Source of the DNA: Streptomyces sp. CB02980
GTDB taxonomy: Bacteria > Actinomycetota > Actinomycetes > Streptomycetales > Streptomycetaceae
Assembly (NCBI RefSeq): GCF_014451325.2
Contig: NZ_JACSCH020000012.1
Coordinates: forward strand, 1-64,000
Length of the DNA: 64,000 nucleotides
Reading direction: 5' to 3'
A model generated the notes under the pieces. It was not told the DNA's origin. It ran no database searches and saw only the letters and a list, made by a program, of their open reading frames with translations. Position numbers and translations under genes: made by a program. Shown one piece after another: positions 45,324-54,541 of this stretch; position 1 is the stretch's first letter; each line of letters begins with the position of its first letter.

Positions 45324-46775
45324 CTACTTCTTCAGGTGGAGGGCGATCAGACGCATGGTGTCCGTGCCGGCGTACGTCACGAACAGGCCTGCGCCGGAGG
45401 CCATGGCGGCGGGCAGGGCGGTCGCCTCCGGCAGGGGAGTGGCGGCGCCGGTGGTGGCGGAGACGGAGACCGGAGTCAGGGGAGGTCGCTCACCCGCGGT
45501 CCCGTAGGCGGTGCCGTCGTCTCCGACGGTACTGAGGGTGATCTCCTTGGCGTCCTGGCCCCGGTCGGCGCAGGTGCCCTTGCCGGTCCGCAGGTCGAAG
45601 ACAGTGCCGCCCGTGACCAGGAAGCGGTCGTCGGGGGACAGGGCCGGCTTCACCCCGGCGCCGGACCCCGGGCCCGGGATGCGGATCGCGTACTCGGTGT
45701 CATCGGTCCGGCAGGGGGCGGTGGCCCGGACGGCTCCCGTCGACAGGTCGTGGACGGCGGAGACGCCGTCGCCCGCGGTGAGCCAGTTGGCGATCACGTA
45801 GCTGCCGGCGGCACCGGCGATGCGGCCGTTGGGCGTCTCCGTCATGCCCGAGCCCACGCTCTCCTTCTTGAGGACGGCTTCCACGCCGGGCGGAGCCACG
45901 CGCGTGCTCTGCCAGCCGCCGTCGGCGCCGAAACCGCCGTCACCCCCGAAACGATCGTCGCCGTTCGTCACAAGACCCTTGGCGCTCGGGAACGACATCA
46001 GGAAGTCGGGGTCCGTCGACTTGCCGTTCAGGCTGACCTTCGCGTCGCTGGTGTCGTGGACCTTGCCGTCGACGGACACCAGAATGCTGTCGCCGCCGTA
46101 CGAGGTGACGACCAGGCCCCCGGGCCCCGGCAGCACGCCGGGCCGGTCGAACTCGCCGTCAGGGGCCTCCGCGTTGCCCGCGCCGACCGGGGTCATGTCC
46201 TTGCCCGAGGCATCGGCCGGGTAGAACGCGACGGCGACGACCTCCTTGTACTCGTGGAGCTCGTCGCTGCGGGCCTCGCCCCGCGCCCACACCGCGAAGT
46301 ACTCGCGGTCCAGGCCGGAGACCAGGGCGATCTGCGGGACGGCCAGGGCGCCGGACGTCTCGTCCGCCTGCTTCTCGGTGGGCTTGGGTCCCTGCCATGG
46401 TCTGCTCGTCGACAGCACCTTGCCGGAAGCCGCTTCACGCACCTTCAGGACGTAGCCCTGCCCGGTCTTGTCGAGATGGGCGACGGTGCCGGCCTTCTGC
46501 GAGACCGCGTAGGGCAGGGGCTGCCCCTGGGGGAGCCACTCGGCCTCGACCTCCCAGCCCTTGGCCGTGTCGAACGCGGAGGGGGCGGCGATCTTGCTCG
46601 AAAGCGGAGCGCCGTCCGCACTTCCGGCGTCACCGCCGTTCGCCGCACCGCCACCGCTCGCACCGCGAGTGCTCGCGCCGCCACCGTTCGCACCGCTGTC
46701 CGATGAGCAAGCGGAAAGGCCGCACAGCAGCGCACCCGCAAGCAGTATGGACGTCCCCGTCGTGCCGATTCTCAT
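45324..46775 (-). CDS. Hypothetical lipoprotein, possible beta-propeller
   Basis: Protein of 483 residues with a lipoprotein signal peptide (lipobox LSAC, Cys about 23). A Gly/Ala/Ser-rich linker follows, then a large extracellular domain with repeated short strands (VTSYGGDSILVSVDGKV, FLVTGGTVFDLRTGKG, YGTAGERPPLTPVSV) that suggest a WD/PQQ-like propeller. No enzyme motif is visible. It is convergent to the MFS gene and divergent from the U32-like gene. Confidence 0.75.
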   Translation of the reverse strand: MRIGTTGTSILLAGALLCGLSACSSDSGANGGGASTRGASGGGAANGGDAGSADGAPLSSKIAAPSAFDTAKGWEVEAEWLPQGQPLPYAVSQKAGTVAHLDKTGQGYVLKVREAASGKVLSTSRPWQGPKPTEKQADETSGALAVPQIALVSGLDREYFAVWARGEARSDELHEYKEVVAVAFYPADASGKDMTPVGAGNAEAPDGEFDRPGVLPGPGGLVVTSYGGDSILVSVDGKVHDTSDAKVSLNGKSTDPDFLMSFPSAKGLVTNGDDRFGGDGGFGADGGWQSTRVAPPGVEAVLKKESVGSGMTETPNGRIAGAAGSYVIANWLTAGDGVSAVHDLSTGAVRATAPCRTDDTEYAIRIPGPGSGAGVKPALSPDDRFLVTGGTVFDLRTGKGTCADRGQDAKEITLSTVGDDGTAYGTAGERPPLTPVSVSATTGAATPLPEATALPAAMASGAGLFVTYAGTDTMRLIALHLKK

Positions 46776-46946
46776 GCGTGGGCCCCCGAATTCCCCGCGT
46801 CATCAGGGGGGTTGCGTGTCGTACCCCCCGACAGACGATCTGTAAACGATCAAGCAAAGAGGGGAGCTTAGCAGCGCGGTGCGGGGGATCGGCCTGCGCG
46901 ATTCGGGGCAGGCGGCCGCCCGATGATCTGAGTGCGGCTCCGAGGA

Positions 46947-46975
46947 AGGGCCCGAACTCGACGAGTTCGGGCCCT
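46947..46975. terminator. Perfect hairpin in a divergent intergenic region
   Basis: Fourteen-base perfect arms (agggcccgaactcg and its complement) surround a single central base. It looks like a Streptomyces terminator but lies upstream of both flanking genes, so it terminates nothing that I have annotated. Confidence 0.7.
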
Positions 46976-47060
46976 CACCCATGCCCTCGGCCGGGCGCTG
47001 CGCAGGACTGCGCGACCCCTTGACGCGCCTCGTGCGGCCTCCCTACTGTCACGCCAGAAT

Positions 47061-47148
47061 TTCGAACGCCTGACGAAATACCGAACGTACAGCCCGATTG
47101 AGGAGGCTCGTACTCGGCACTTCGAACCATGTCCGATATCTCGAACGT
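47061..47148. promoter_or_regulatory. Two 28-bp direct repeats, candidate operators
   Basis: The pattern TTCGAAC-N14-CGAACGT occurs at 47061-47088 and again at 47121-47148, exactly 60 bp apart. The first copy also contains the inverted repeat ATTTCG-N9-CGAAAT (47059-47079). The second copy ends 12 bp before the GTG start of the sugar operon. Sites for a sugar-responsive repressor are inferred. Confidence 0.6.
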
Positions 47149-47160
47149 GAAGGACGGTCC

Positions 47161-48144
47161 GTGACCGACGATCCGACCCCGACCTCCCGCCGGCCCGCCG
47201 AGCGTGCGCTCGCCGTGCTCGGCCTCGGGGCGCCCGCCCCGGCGCCCGCCGACGCATCGCCGCACTCCTTCCCCGGCGGGGGCCGCTGGCGCACCGAGAT
47301 TCCGTCCTGCGAGGGCCCCGAGGCACTGGCCGTGGTCCTGGCGGAGGCCGAGCGGCTCGACGTGCCGGTGCACCGGATCAGCCAGGGCAGCGGCGTGTGG
47401 ATGCTGACCGACGCGGAGATCGCCGACATGGTCGCCGCGACCACCGAACGTGCCGTCGAGCTCTGCCTGTTCACCGGCCCGCGCGGCACCTGGGACATCG
47501 GCGGCTCGGTGCGCACCGACTCGCGGGGGGCCGGTCCGCGTGCGCGTGGCCACGACGCCGTCGCCGGGTGCGTCGAGGACGCCGTCCGCGCCACCGAACT
47601 CGGCGTGAGGTGCCTGCTCGTCGCCGACGAGGGCGTGCTGTGGACGCTGCACCGGGCGCGGCTCAAGGGCCTCATCCCGGCGGACACCACGCTCAAGGTC
47701 TCCGCGCTGATCGGCCCGGTCAACCCCGCCTCGTACGCGGTGTACGAACGCCTCGGCGCCGACTCGATCAACGTGCCGAGCGACCTGACGCCGGATCACC
47801 TCACCGCCATTCGGCGGGTTTCCGCGGCCCCCATGGATCTGTACATCGAGGCCCCCGACGACCTCGGCGGCTTCGTGCGGATGTACGAGGTCGCCGAGCT
47901 GATCCGGCGCGGCGCACCGCTCTATCTGAAGTTCGGCCTGTCCAAGGCTCCCGGGATCTACCCGTACGGCCACCATCTGCGGACCCTCGCCCTGGACACC
48001 GCCAGGGAGCGGGTGCGGCGCGGCCGCCTCGCCCTGGACCTGCTCGCCCGGCACGGCGCGGACGGCGCGATGGCGCCGCTCGGCTCCCGGCTGCCGGGGC
48101 TCCTGAATCGCTTCGATCTCAACGACGAGAAGAACGAGGACTGA
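47161..48144 (+). CDS. Peptidase U32-like protein, first gene of a sugar-importer operon
   Basis: Protein of 327 residues. The C-terminal two thirds resemble the TIM-barrel-like U32 peptidase domain (DSINVPSDLTPDHLTAIRR; MDLYIEAPDDLGGF; YLKFGLSKAPGIYP). The N-terminal third has an IPSCEGPEALAVVLAEAERL segment. The GTG at 47161 is used; the stop overlaps the start of the binding-protein gene by 1 bp (TGATG). Co-translation with a ChvE/Ggu-type importer suggests a role in metabolism of the imported sugar, but the enzyme activity is unknown. Confidence 0.7.
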   Translation: MTDDPTPTSRRPAERALAVLGLGAPAPAPADASPHSFPGGGRWRTEIPSCEGPEALAVVLAEAERLDVPVHRISQGSGVWMLTDAEIADMVAATTERAVELCLFTGPRGTWDIGGSVRTDSRGAGPRARGHDAVAGCVEDAVRATELGVRCLLVADEGVLWTLHRARLKGLIPADTTLKVSALIGPVNPASYAVYERLGADSINVPSDLTPDHLTAIRRVSAAPMDLYIEAPDDLGGFVRMYEVAELIRRGAPLYLKFGLSKAPGIYPYGHHLRTLALDTARERVRRGRLALDLLARHGADGAMAPLGSRLPGLLNRFDLNDEKNED

Positions 48145-49259
48145 TGACCATGCGCAACCGCAGTGCCGCCGTGACCGGCGCCCTGGCCGTGACCGCCTCC
48201 CTCGTGCTCGCCGCCTGCGGGCAGAACGCCGAGGGCGGCGGCAAGGGTGGCTCGGGTGGTGCCGAGGGCGCCACCATCGGCATCGCGATGCCGACCCAGT
48301 CCTCCGAGCGGTGGATCGCGGACGGCAAGAACGTCGTGAAGAACCTGGAGGCGAAGGGGTACAAGACCAGGCTGGTCTTCGGCGAGGACGACCCGGACCA
48401 GCAGGTCGCCCAGATCGAGAACCTGATCACGCAGGGAGTGAAGGCACTCGTCGTCGCCGCGATCGACAACAAGTCCCTGAACAACGTGCTCCAGCAGGCC
48501 GCCGACGCGGACATCCCGGTCATCGCCTACGACCGGCTGATCCTCGGCTCGAAGAACGTCGACTACTACGCCTCCTTCGACAACACGAAGGTCGGAGAGC
48601 TCCAGGCCACGTACATCGTCGAGAAGCTCGGCCTGAAGGACGGCTCGAAGAAGGGCCCGTTCCGCATCGAGCTGTTCGCCGGCTCCAACGACGACAACAA
48701 CACCAAGTACTTCTTCGACGGCGCCATGAGCGTGCTGAGGCCGTACATCGACAAGAAGCAGCTGCTCGTCGGATCCGGCCAGACCGCCCTCAACCAGGTG
48801 ACCACCCTGCGGTGGGACGGCGGCCAGGCGCAGCGGCGGATGGACGACATCCTGACCTCCACGTACAAGACCGAGCGGGTCGACGCGGTGCTCTCGCCCT
48901 ACGACGGCATCTCGATCGGCATCCTGTCCGCGCTCAAGTCCGACGACTACGGCTCGAAGTCCAAGCCGCTCCCGGTGGTCACCGGCCAGGACGCCGAGCT
49001 CGCCTCGGTGAAGTCGATCATCGCGGGCGAGCAGACCCAGACCGTCTACAAGGACACCCGGGAGCTCGCGAAGATCGCCGCGAACATGGTCGACGCGGTG
49101 CTGCACGACAAGAAGCCGGAGGTCAACGACGAGAAGACGTACGACAACGGCGGCAAGGTCGTCCCCGCCTACCTGCTCCAGCCGGTGAGCGTCGACAGGA
49201 CCAACTACGAGCAGGTCCTCGTTGGCGGTGGCTACTACACCGCCGCGGACCTGAAGTAG
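48144..49259 (+). CDS. chvE: Sugar-binding lipoprotein, ChvE type
   Basis: Periplasmic-binding-protein-like lipoprotein of 371 residues. The lipobox is LAAC (Cys about 25), followed by a Gly-rich linker. The core has two Rossmann-like lobes, with TIGIAMPTQSSERW, IPVIAYDRLI and VVTGQDAELASVKSIIAGEQ typical of ChvE/multiple-monosaccharide (MmsA) binding proteins. It delivers a monosaccharide such as glucose, galactose, arabinose or xylose to the permease; which one cannot be read. The symbol is by family resemblance. Confidence 0.9.
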   Translation: MTMRNRSAAVTGALAVTASLVLAACGQNAEGGGKGGSGGAEGATIGIAMPTQSSERWIADGKNVVKNLEAKGYKTRLVFGEDDPDQQVAQIENLITQGVKALVVAAIDNKSLNNVLQQAADADIPVIAYDRLILGSKNVDYYASFDNTKVGELQATYIVEKLGLKDGSKKGPFRIELFAGSNDDNNTKYFFDGAMSVLRPYIDKKQLLVGSGQTALNQVTTLRWDGGQAQRRMDDILTSTYKTERVDAVLSPYDGISIGILSALKSDDYGSKSKPLPVVTGQDAELASVKSIIAGEQTQTVYKDTRELAKIAANMVDAVLHDKKPEVNDEKTYDNGGKVVPAYLLQPVSVDRTNYEQVLVGGGYYTAADLK

Positions 49260-49275
49260 CCGGGAGGAGGCGACC

Positions 49276-50838
49276 ATGACGGGACCCGTCCTGGAGATGC
49301 GTGCGATCGGCAAGACCTTCCCCGGAGTCCGGGCGCTTTCGGACGTCACGCTGACGGTCCGGCGGGGCGAGGTCCACGCCCTCTGCGGGGAGAACGGCGC
49401 CGGCAAGTCGACCTTGATGAAGGTCCTCTCCGGTGTCCACCCGCACGGCAGTTACGAGGGGGAGATCCTCTTCGAGGGGGCGGCCTGCCGCTTCCGGGAC
49501 ATCCGGGCGAGCGAGCGGCTCGGCGTCGTGATCATCCATCAGGAACTGGCGCTCGTACCGTACCTGTCCATCGCCGAGAACATCTTCCTCGGCAATGAGC
49601 GGGCGGCGCGCGGAATCGTCAGCTGGAGCGAGACGCTGAAGGAGGCGGCCCGGCTGATGCGCCGGGTCGGCCTCGACGAGCATCCGCAGACCCGCGTCGC
49701 GGACATCGGCGTCGGCAAGCAGCAGCTGGTGGAGATCGCCAAGGCGCTTTCGAAGGAGGTGAAGCTGCTCGTCCTGGACGAGCCCACCGCCGCTCTCAAC
49801 GACGAGGACAGCACCCAACTCCTGGATCTCATAGCAGAGTTGAAGGAGCAAGGAATCACCTCGATCATCATCTCGCACAAGCTGGGCGAGATCCGGCGGG
49901 TCGCCGACACGGTGACGATCCTGCGCGACGGCCGGACCATCGAGACGCTCGACGTGGCCGATCCGGCCACCACCGAGGACCGCATCATCAGCGGCATGAT
50001 CGGCCGGGACCTCGACCACCGCTTCCCCGACCGCACGCCGTACGCGGGCGAGCCGGGCACCGCCCCGGCCCTGGAGATCCGCGACTGGACCGTGTTCCAC
50101 CCGATCGACCGGCGGCGCAAGGTCGTCGACGGGGTCTCGCTGTCGGTCCGGCGCGGCGAGATCGTCGGCATCGCGGGCCTCATGGGCGCGGGCCGCACCG
50201 AGCTCGCGATGAGCGTCTTCGGCCGCTCGTACGGGCGGTACGGGGGTGGCACGGTCCTCAAGGGCGGTGCGGCGATCCGCACCCGCAGCGTCCCCGAGGC
50301 GGTCGCGCACGGCATCGCGTACGTCACCGAGGACCGCAAGCACTACGGGCTGAACCTCATCGACACCATCGGGCGGAACATCTCGCTCAGCGCGCTCGGC
50401 AGGGTCGCCCGGCGGGGCGTGGTCGACGCCCACGAGGAGCGCAGGGTCGCCGAGGGGTTCCGCACCTCCATGAACATCAAGGCGCCCACCGTCTTCGAGC
50501 CGGTGGGCCGACTGTCCGGCGGCAACCAGCAGAAGGTCGTCCTCAGCAAGTGGATCTTCGCCGGACCGGACGTGCTGATCCTCGACGAGCCGACACGGGG
50601 CATCGACGTCGGCGCCAAGTACGAGATCTACACGGTGATCGACCGGCTGGCCGCCGAGGGCAAGGCGGTGATCGTCATCTCCTCCGAACTGCCCGAACTG
50701 CTCGGCATGTGCGACCGGATCTACACCATGGCCGCGGGCCGGCTCACCGGCGAGGTGCCCCGCTCGGAGGCGACGCAGGACGTGCTGATGCGCCACATGA
50801 CCAAGGAAGACACGAGGGAGAACGACGATGAGCGCTGA
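49276..50838 (+). CDS. gguA: Monosaccharide ABC transporter ATP-binding protein
   Basis: Two fused ATPase domains, 520 residues. The first has Walker A GENGAGKST, signature IGVGKQQLVEIAKAL and Walker B LLVLDEPTAAL. The second has a degenerate Walker A (GLMGAGRTE), signature LSGGNQQKVVLSKW and Walker B LILDEPTRGIDVG. This asymmetric pattern is the rule for RbsA/XylG/GguA proteins. It energises the permease encoded next, with which it overlaps by 11 bp. The gap to chvE is 16 bp. Confidence 0.94.
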   Translation: MTGPVLEMRAIGKTFPGVRALSDVTLTVRRGEVHALCGENGAGKSTLMKVLSGVHPHGSYEGEILFEGAACRFRDIRASERLGVVIIHQELALVPYLSIAENIFLGNERAARGIVSWSETLKEAARLMRRVGLDEHPQTRVADIGVGKQQLVEIAKALSKEVKLLVLDEPTAALNDEDSTQLLDLIAELKEQGITSIIISHKLGEIRRVADTVTILRDGRTIETLDVADPATTEDRIISGMIGRDLDHRFPDRTPYAGEPGTAPALEIRDWTVFHPIDRRRKVVDGVSLSVRRGEIVGIAGLMGAGRTELAMSVFGRSYGRYGGGTVLKGGAAIRTRSVPEAVAHGIAYVTEDRKHYGLNLIDTIGRNISLSALGRVARRGVVDAHEERRVAEGFRTSMNIKAPTVFEPVGRLSGGNQQKVVLSKWIFAGPDVLILDEPTRGIDVGAKYEIYTVIDRLAAEGKAVIVISSELPELLGMCDRIYTMAAGRLTGEVPRSEATQDVLMRHMTKEDTRENDDER

Positions 50839-52048
50839 CGTCACGGCCGAGAAGCCGGTGGCCCGCCCGGCCGGGGGCACCGCCCGGCCGCTGCTCGACG
50901 GCATGCGCCGCAACATGCGCCAGTACGGCATGCTGATCGCGCTCGGCGTCATCGTGGCGCTGTTCGCGGTGTGGACCGGCGGCGACCTGCTGCTGCCGCG
51001 CAACGTGTCCAACCTGGTGCTGCAGAACAGCTACATCCTGATCCTCGCGATCGGCATGATGATCGTCATCGTGGCCGGGCACATCGACCTGTCGGTCGGC
51101 TCGATCACCGCGTTCGTCGGCGGTGTGGCGGCCGTGCTGATGGTCCAGCACGATCTGCCATGGCCGGTCGCGGCGCTGCTGTGCCTGGCCATCGGCGCCG
51201 TCGCGGGCGCTGCGCAGGGCCTGCTCATCGCCTACGCCGGGATGCCGTCGTTCATCGTCACGCTCGCCGGAATGCTGGTCTTCCGGGGCCTGACCGAGGT
51301 GTTCCTGGAAGGCCAGACCCTCGGCCCGTTCCCCGAAGGCCTGCAGAAGCTCGCCAACGGCTTCCTGCCCGAGGTCGGCCCCACCACGAACTACCACAAC
51401 CTGACACTCGTGCTCGGTCTCGTGCTGATCGCGGTGGTGATCCGCCAGGAGGTCCGTGACCGGCGCCGGCAGAGCGCGTACGCGCTGGAGATGCTGCCGG
51501 CCAAGCTGTTCGCGGTGAAGCTCGCCGCGCTGACCGCCTCGGTCCTCATCTTCACGCTGCTGCTCGCCAGCTACAAGGGCGCGCCGGTGGTGCTGCTCAT
51601 CCTGGCGGCGCTCCTGGTGGGCTTCGGCTATCTGATGCGCAACGCGGTCATCGGCCGCCATGTGTACGCCATCGGAGGCAACCTGCCGGCGGCGAAGCTG
51701 TCCGGCGTACGGGACCGGAAGGTCACCTTCCTGGTCTTCCTCAACATGGGCATGCTGGCGGCGCTGGCCGGTCTGGTCTTCGCGGCCCGCTTCAACGCCG
51801 CCTCCCCGAAGGCCGGTCTCAACTTCGAACTGGAGGCCATCGCCGCCTCGTTCATCGGCGGCGCGTCGATGAGCGGCGGCGTCGGCACGGTGCTCGGCGC
51901 CATCATCGGCGGTCTCGTGCTCGGTGTGCTGAACAACGGCATGAACCTCGTCGGCATCGGCACCGACTGGCAGCAGGTCATCAAGGGACTCGTCCTGCTG
52001 GCAGCGGTCGGTTTCGACGTGTGGAACAAGCGGAGGGTCGGCGCGTAG
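50828..52048 (+). CDS. gguB: Monosaccharide ABC transporter permease
   Basis: Membrane permease of 406 residues with about ten helices, of the RbsC/XylH/GguB type. Characteristic segments are ILAIGMMIVIVAGHIDLSVGS, GMPSFIVTLAGMLVFRG (first and last parts of conserved helices), AIGGNLPAAKLSGV and ASFIGGASMSGGVGTVLGAIIGG (shown in part). It is longer than RbsC, as expected for the multiple-monosaccharide group. It is the last gene of the operon. Confidence 0.93.
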   Translation: MSADVTAEKPVARPAGGTARPLLDGMRRNMRQYGMLIALGVIVALFAVWTGGDLLLPRNVSNLVLQNSYILILAIGMMIVIVAGHIDLSVGSITAFVGGVAAVLMVQHDLPWPVAALLCLAIGAVAGAAQGLLIAYAGMPSFIVTLAGMLVFRGLTEVFLEGQTLGPFPEGLQKLANGFLPEVGPTTNYHNLTLVLGLVLIAVVIRQEVRDRRRQSAYALEMLPAKLFAVKLAALTASVLIFTLLLASYKGAPVVLLILAALLVGFGYLMRNAVIGRHVYAIGGNLPAAKLSGVRDRKVTFLVFLNMGMLAALAGLVFAARFNAASPKAGLNFELEAIAASFIGGASMSGGVGTVLGAIIGGLVLGVLNNGMNLVGIGTDWQQVIKGLVLLAAVGFDVWNKRRVGA

Positions 52049-52102
52049 CCGGTTCCCTGCCGAGCCCGGGGGCGGATCAGCGGGACGGAGACCGACAGGG
52101 CG

Positions 52103-52135
52103 GCGCCCACCCGGCCGGTGCGGTCGGGTGGGCGC
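52103..52135. terminator. Perfect hairpin between convergent gguB-like and GH3 genes
   Basis: Eleven-base perfect arms (gcgcccacccg and its complement) enclose an 11-base loop between the two stop codons. A bidirectional terminator is inferred. Confidence 0.7.
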
Positions 52136-52150
52136 GGCACGACCGTCCGG

Positions 52151-54541
52151 TCAGCGGCAGGTGTCCGGGAGGACCTCGAAGCCGGCGTGCAGGCGCCGAT
52201 GGTGGTCGACCTGCCGCACCGGACCCGTCAGTGTCACTCGGGCGGTCAGCCGCGGCTCCGTACTGGACGCGCTGAGCCGCAGCTCCAGTTCTCCCGGTTC
52301 CACGACGCGCTTCCCGGCCCTGCCGGTGAACGAGGCGAGGTCCGCGGGGACGACCGAGCGGATCCGAACCCGCCGGCCGGGGGCCAGGTCGAGACGTACG
52401 TACCCGATGAGCCTCTGTACGGGCTGGACCACGGAGGCCACCGGGTCGTGCAGATACAGCTGTACGAGTTCGGTTCCGGCGCGGTCGCCGGTGTTCGCCA
52501 CGGTGAGGGCGAGCCGCACTTCGCCGTCCGTGCGGACCTCGGTGTCCTCGACGACCAGATCGCTCCATGCGAAGGCGGTGTAGGTGAGGCCGTGTCCGAA
52601 GCCGAAGGCCGGGGTCGGGTCGATGCTGGAGACCTCGCTGCCGTGGCCGAGGCGGGAGGCCAGGTAGGTGGACGGCTGGGCGCCGGGGTGGCGCGGCACG
52701 CTGACGGGCAGCCGGCCGCTCGGGCCGGTCCGTCCGCTGAGGACGGAGGCGATGGCGGCCGTTCCCGCCTCGCCGGGGAAGAAGGACTGCACGACGGCGG
52801 CGGACTCGTCGGCCGCCCGGCCGAGCGCGTAGGGCCGGCCGGCCAGCAGGGTCGTCACGACCGGTGTCCCGGTGTCGAGGAGGGCGTCGAGCAGCCGGCC
52901 CTGCGCGCCGGGAAGGACGAGGGACTCGGCGTCGCAGCCCTCGCCGCTGGTGCCGCGCCCGAACAGCCCCGCGCGGTCTCCGAGGGCCGCCACGACGACG
53001 TCGGCGCCGCGGGCGATGCCGAGGGCCTCGGCGAAGCCCTCGGTACCGCCGTCGTCGATGCCGGTTCCCCGCGCCACGAGGACCTCGGCGTCGGGGAACT
53101 CGGCCACGAGGGCCTCGCGCAGGGTGGGCAGCGCGATGCCGACGGGGATGTCGGGGTGCTGTGCGCCGACGTGGACGGGGAAGGAGTAGCAGCCGAGGGC
53201 GGCCGTGGGAGCCTCGGAGTTGGGGCCGATCAGGGCGATCCGCCGGGGAGTGAGCGGGTCCAGCGGCAGGGTCCCGTCGTTGCGGAGCAGCACGACGGCC
53301 TGCTCGGCGATGCGGCCGGCCAGCTCCCGGTTGGCGGCCGGGTCCAGGTCGATCGTGCCCCGGAGGGCGTCGGGTCCGGCCGTGGTGTCGGCATCGCGCA
53401 GTGCCGGAGGGACCGGGCTCCAGTCGGGGTCGAGCAGCCCGAGCCGGGTCTTCTGCAGGAGCACCCGCCGGACCGCGCGGTCCACGAGTTCCTCGGGCAC
53501 GTGTCCCTGCCGGACCGCGGCCAGGAGCGGGGCGCCGAAGGTCTTGACCGTGGGCAGTTCCACGTCGACGCCGGCCGCGAGGGCCGCCCCGGCCGCCTCG
53601 CCGAACGTGCCGGCGACGCCGTGCAGGGTCTTCAGGAACGCGATCCCGAAGTAGTCGGCCACGACGGTTCCGGTGAAGCCCCAGGTGTCCCGGAGGAGTC
53701 CGGTGAGCAGCCGGTCGTCGGCCGCCGAGGGAACGCCGTCGGTGTCGGTGTAGGCGTGCATCACCGACCGTACGCCGCTCTCCCGGACCGCCATCTCGAA
53801 CGGGGGCAGGATCACGTCGGCCAGCTCCCTGGCGCCCATGCCGACCGGGGCGAGGTTGCGGCCGGCCCGGGAGGCGGAGTAGCCGGCGAAGTGCTTGAGG
53901 GTGGCGACGACCCCGGCGGACTCGAGTCCCTGGACATAGGCGGTGGCGATCGTCCCGACGAGGTACGGGTCCTCGCCGATGGTCTCCTCGACGCGCCCCC
54001 AGCGTGCGTCGCGGACGACGTCGAGGACGGGGGCGAGCCCCTGGTGCACGCCGACGGCCCGCATGTCGCGGCCGATGGCGGCAGCCATCTCCCGTACGAG
54101 CGCCGGGTCGAAGGTGGCTCCCCACGAGAGGGGGACGGGGTAGGCGGTGGCGCCCCAGGCCGCGAAGCCCGCGAGGCACTCCTCGTGGGCGACGGCCGGG
54201 ATGCCGAAGCGGTTCGCGGCGGTGATCCGGGCCTGCGTCCGCATCAGTGAGAGGGCGCCGACGGCGGGGTCGACGGGCACGGTTCCGAAGGGCCGGGTGA
54301 GCTGGCCGAGGCCGTCGGGCAACAGGTCGTCGAGGTCGACCGGCGCCTCCATGTCGTGCTGGTGCGGCGCGACCTCGGCGCCCTCGTCGGAGGCACCGAC
54401 CCATACGCCGAAGAGCTGGGCGACCTTCTCCTCCAGGGTCATCTCGTGGATCAGCGCGTCGACTCGGGCTTCGGCGCTCAGCGCGGGGTCGCGCCAGGCG
54501 CGGTACGGGGCTTGGGGCTGGATGGCCACGGTGCCGGTCAC
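52151..54541 (-). CDS. bxlA: Glycoside hydrolase family 3, beta-xylosidase/beta-glucosidase
   Basis: Enzyme of 796 residues without a signal peptide, so probably cytoplasmic. The GH3 N-terminal barrel carries KHFAGY (216-221) and the nucleophile Asp 296 in VVADYFGI. The C-terminal alpha/beta sandwich and a fibronectin-III-like end follow. It would cleave short oligosaccharides brought in by the coupled ABC importer. It is the last gene of the set and overlaps the permease stop by 4 bp (ATGA). The order binding protein, two permeases, GH3 with a divergent LacI matches bxlEFGA for xylobiose. The symbol is an inference and cellobiose-type substrates are also possible. Confidence 0.92.
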   Translation of the reverse strand: MTGTVAIQPQAPYRAWRDPALSAEARVDALIHEMTLEEKVAQLFGVWVGASDEGAEVAPHQHDMEAPVDLDDLLPDGLGQLTRPFGTVPVDPAVGALSLMRTQARITAANRFGIPAVAHEECLAGFAAWGATAYPVPLSWGATFDPALVREMAAAIGRDMRAVGVHQGLAPVLDVVRDARWGRVEETIGEDPYLVGTIATAYVQGLESAGVVATLKHFAGYSASRAGRNLAPVGMGARELADVILPPFEMAVRESGVRSVMHAYTDTDGVPSAADDRLLTGLLRDTWGFTGTVVADYFGIAFLKTLHGVAGTFGEAAGAALAAGVDVELPTVKTFGAPLLAAVRQGHVPEELVDRAVRRVLLQKTRLGLLDPDWSPVPPALRDADTTAGPDALRGTIDLDPAANRELAGRIAEQAVVLLRNDGTLPLDPLTPRRIALIGPNSEAPTAALGCYSFPVHVGAQHPDIPVGIALPTLREALVAEFPDAEVLVARGTGIDDGGTEGFAEALGIARGADVVVAALGDRAGLFGRGTSGEGCDAESLVLPGAQGRLLDALLDTGTPVVTTLLAGRPYALGRAADESAAVVQSFFPGEAGTAAIASVLSGRTGPSGRLPVSVPRHPGAQPSTYLASRLGHGSEVSSIDPTPAFGFGHGLTYTAFAWSDLVVEDTEVRTDGEVRLALTVANTGDRAGTELVQLYLHDPVASVVQPVQRLIGYVRLDLAPGRRVRIRSVVPADLASFTGRAGKRVVEPGELELRLSASSTEPRLTARVTLTGPVRQVDHHRRLHAGFEVLPDTCR

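Larger units (their letters stand above)
46776..47160. other. Divergent intergenic region, lipoprotein / sugar operon
   Basis: This 385 bp region should contain promoters for both flanking genes. It holds a terminator-like hairpin at 46947-46975 and a pair of 28-bp direct repeats at 47061-47148, both listed separately. I see no supported coding sequence in it. Confidence 0.55.
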
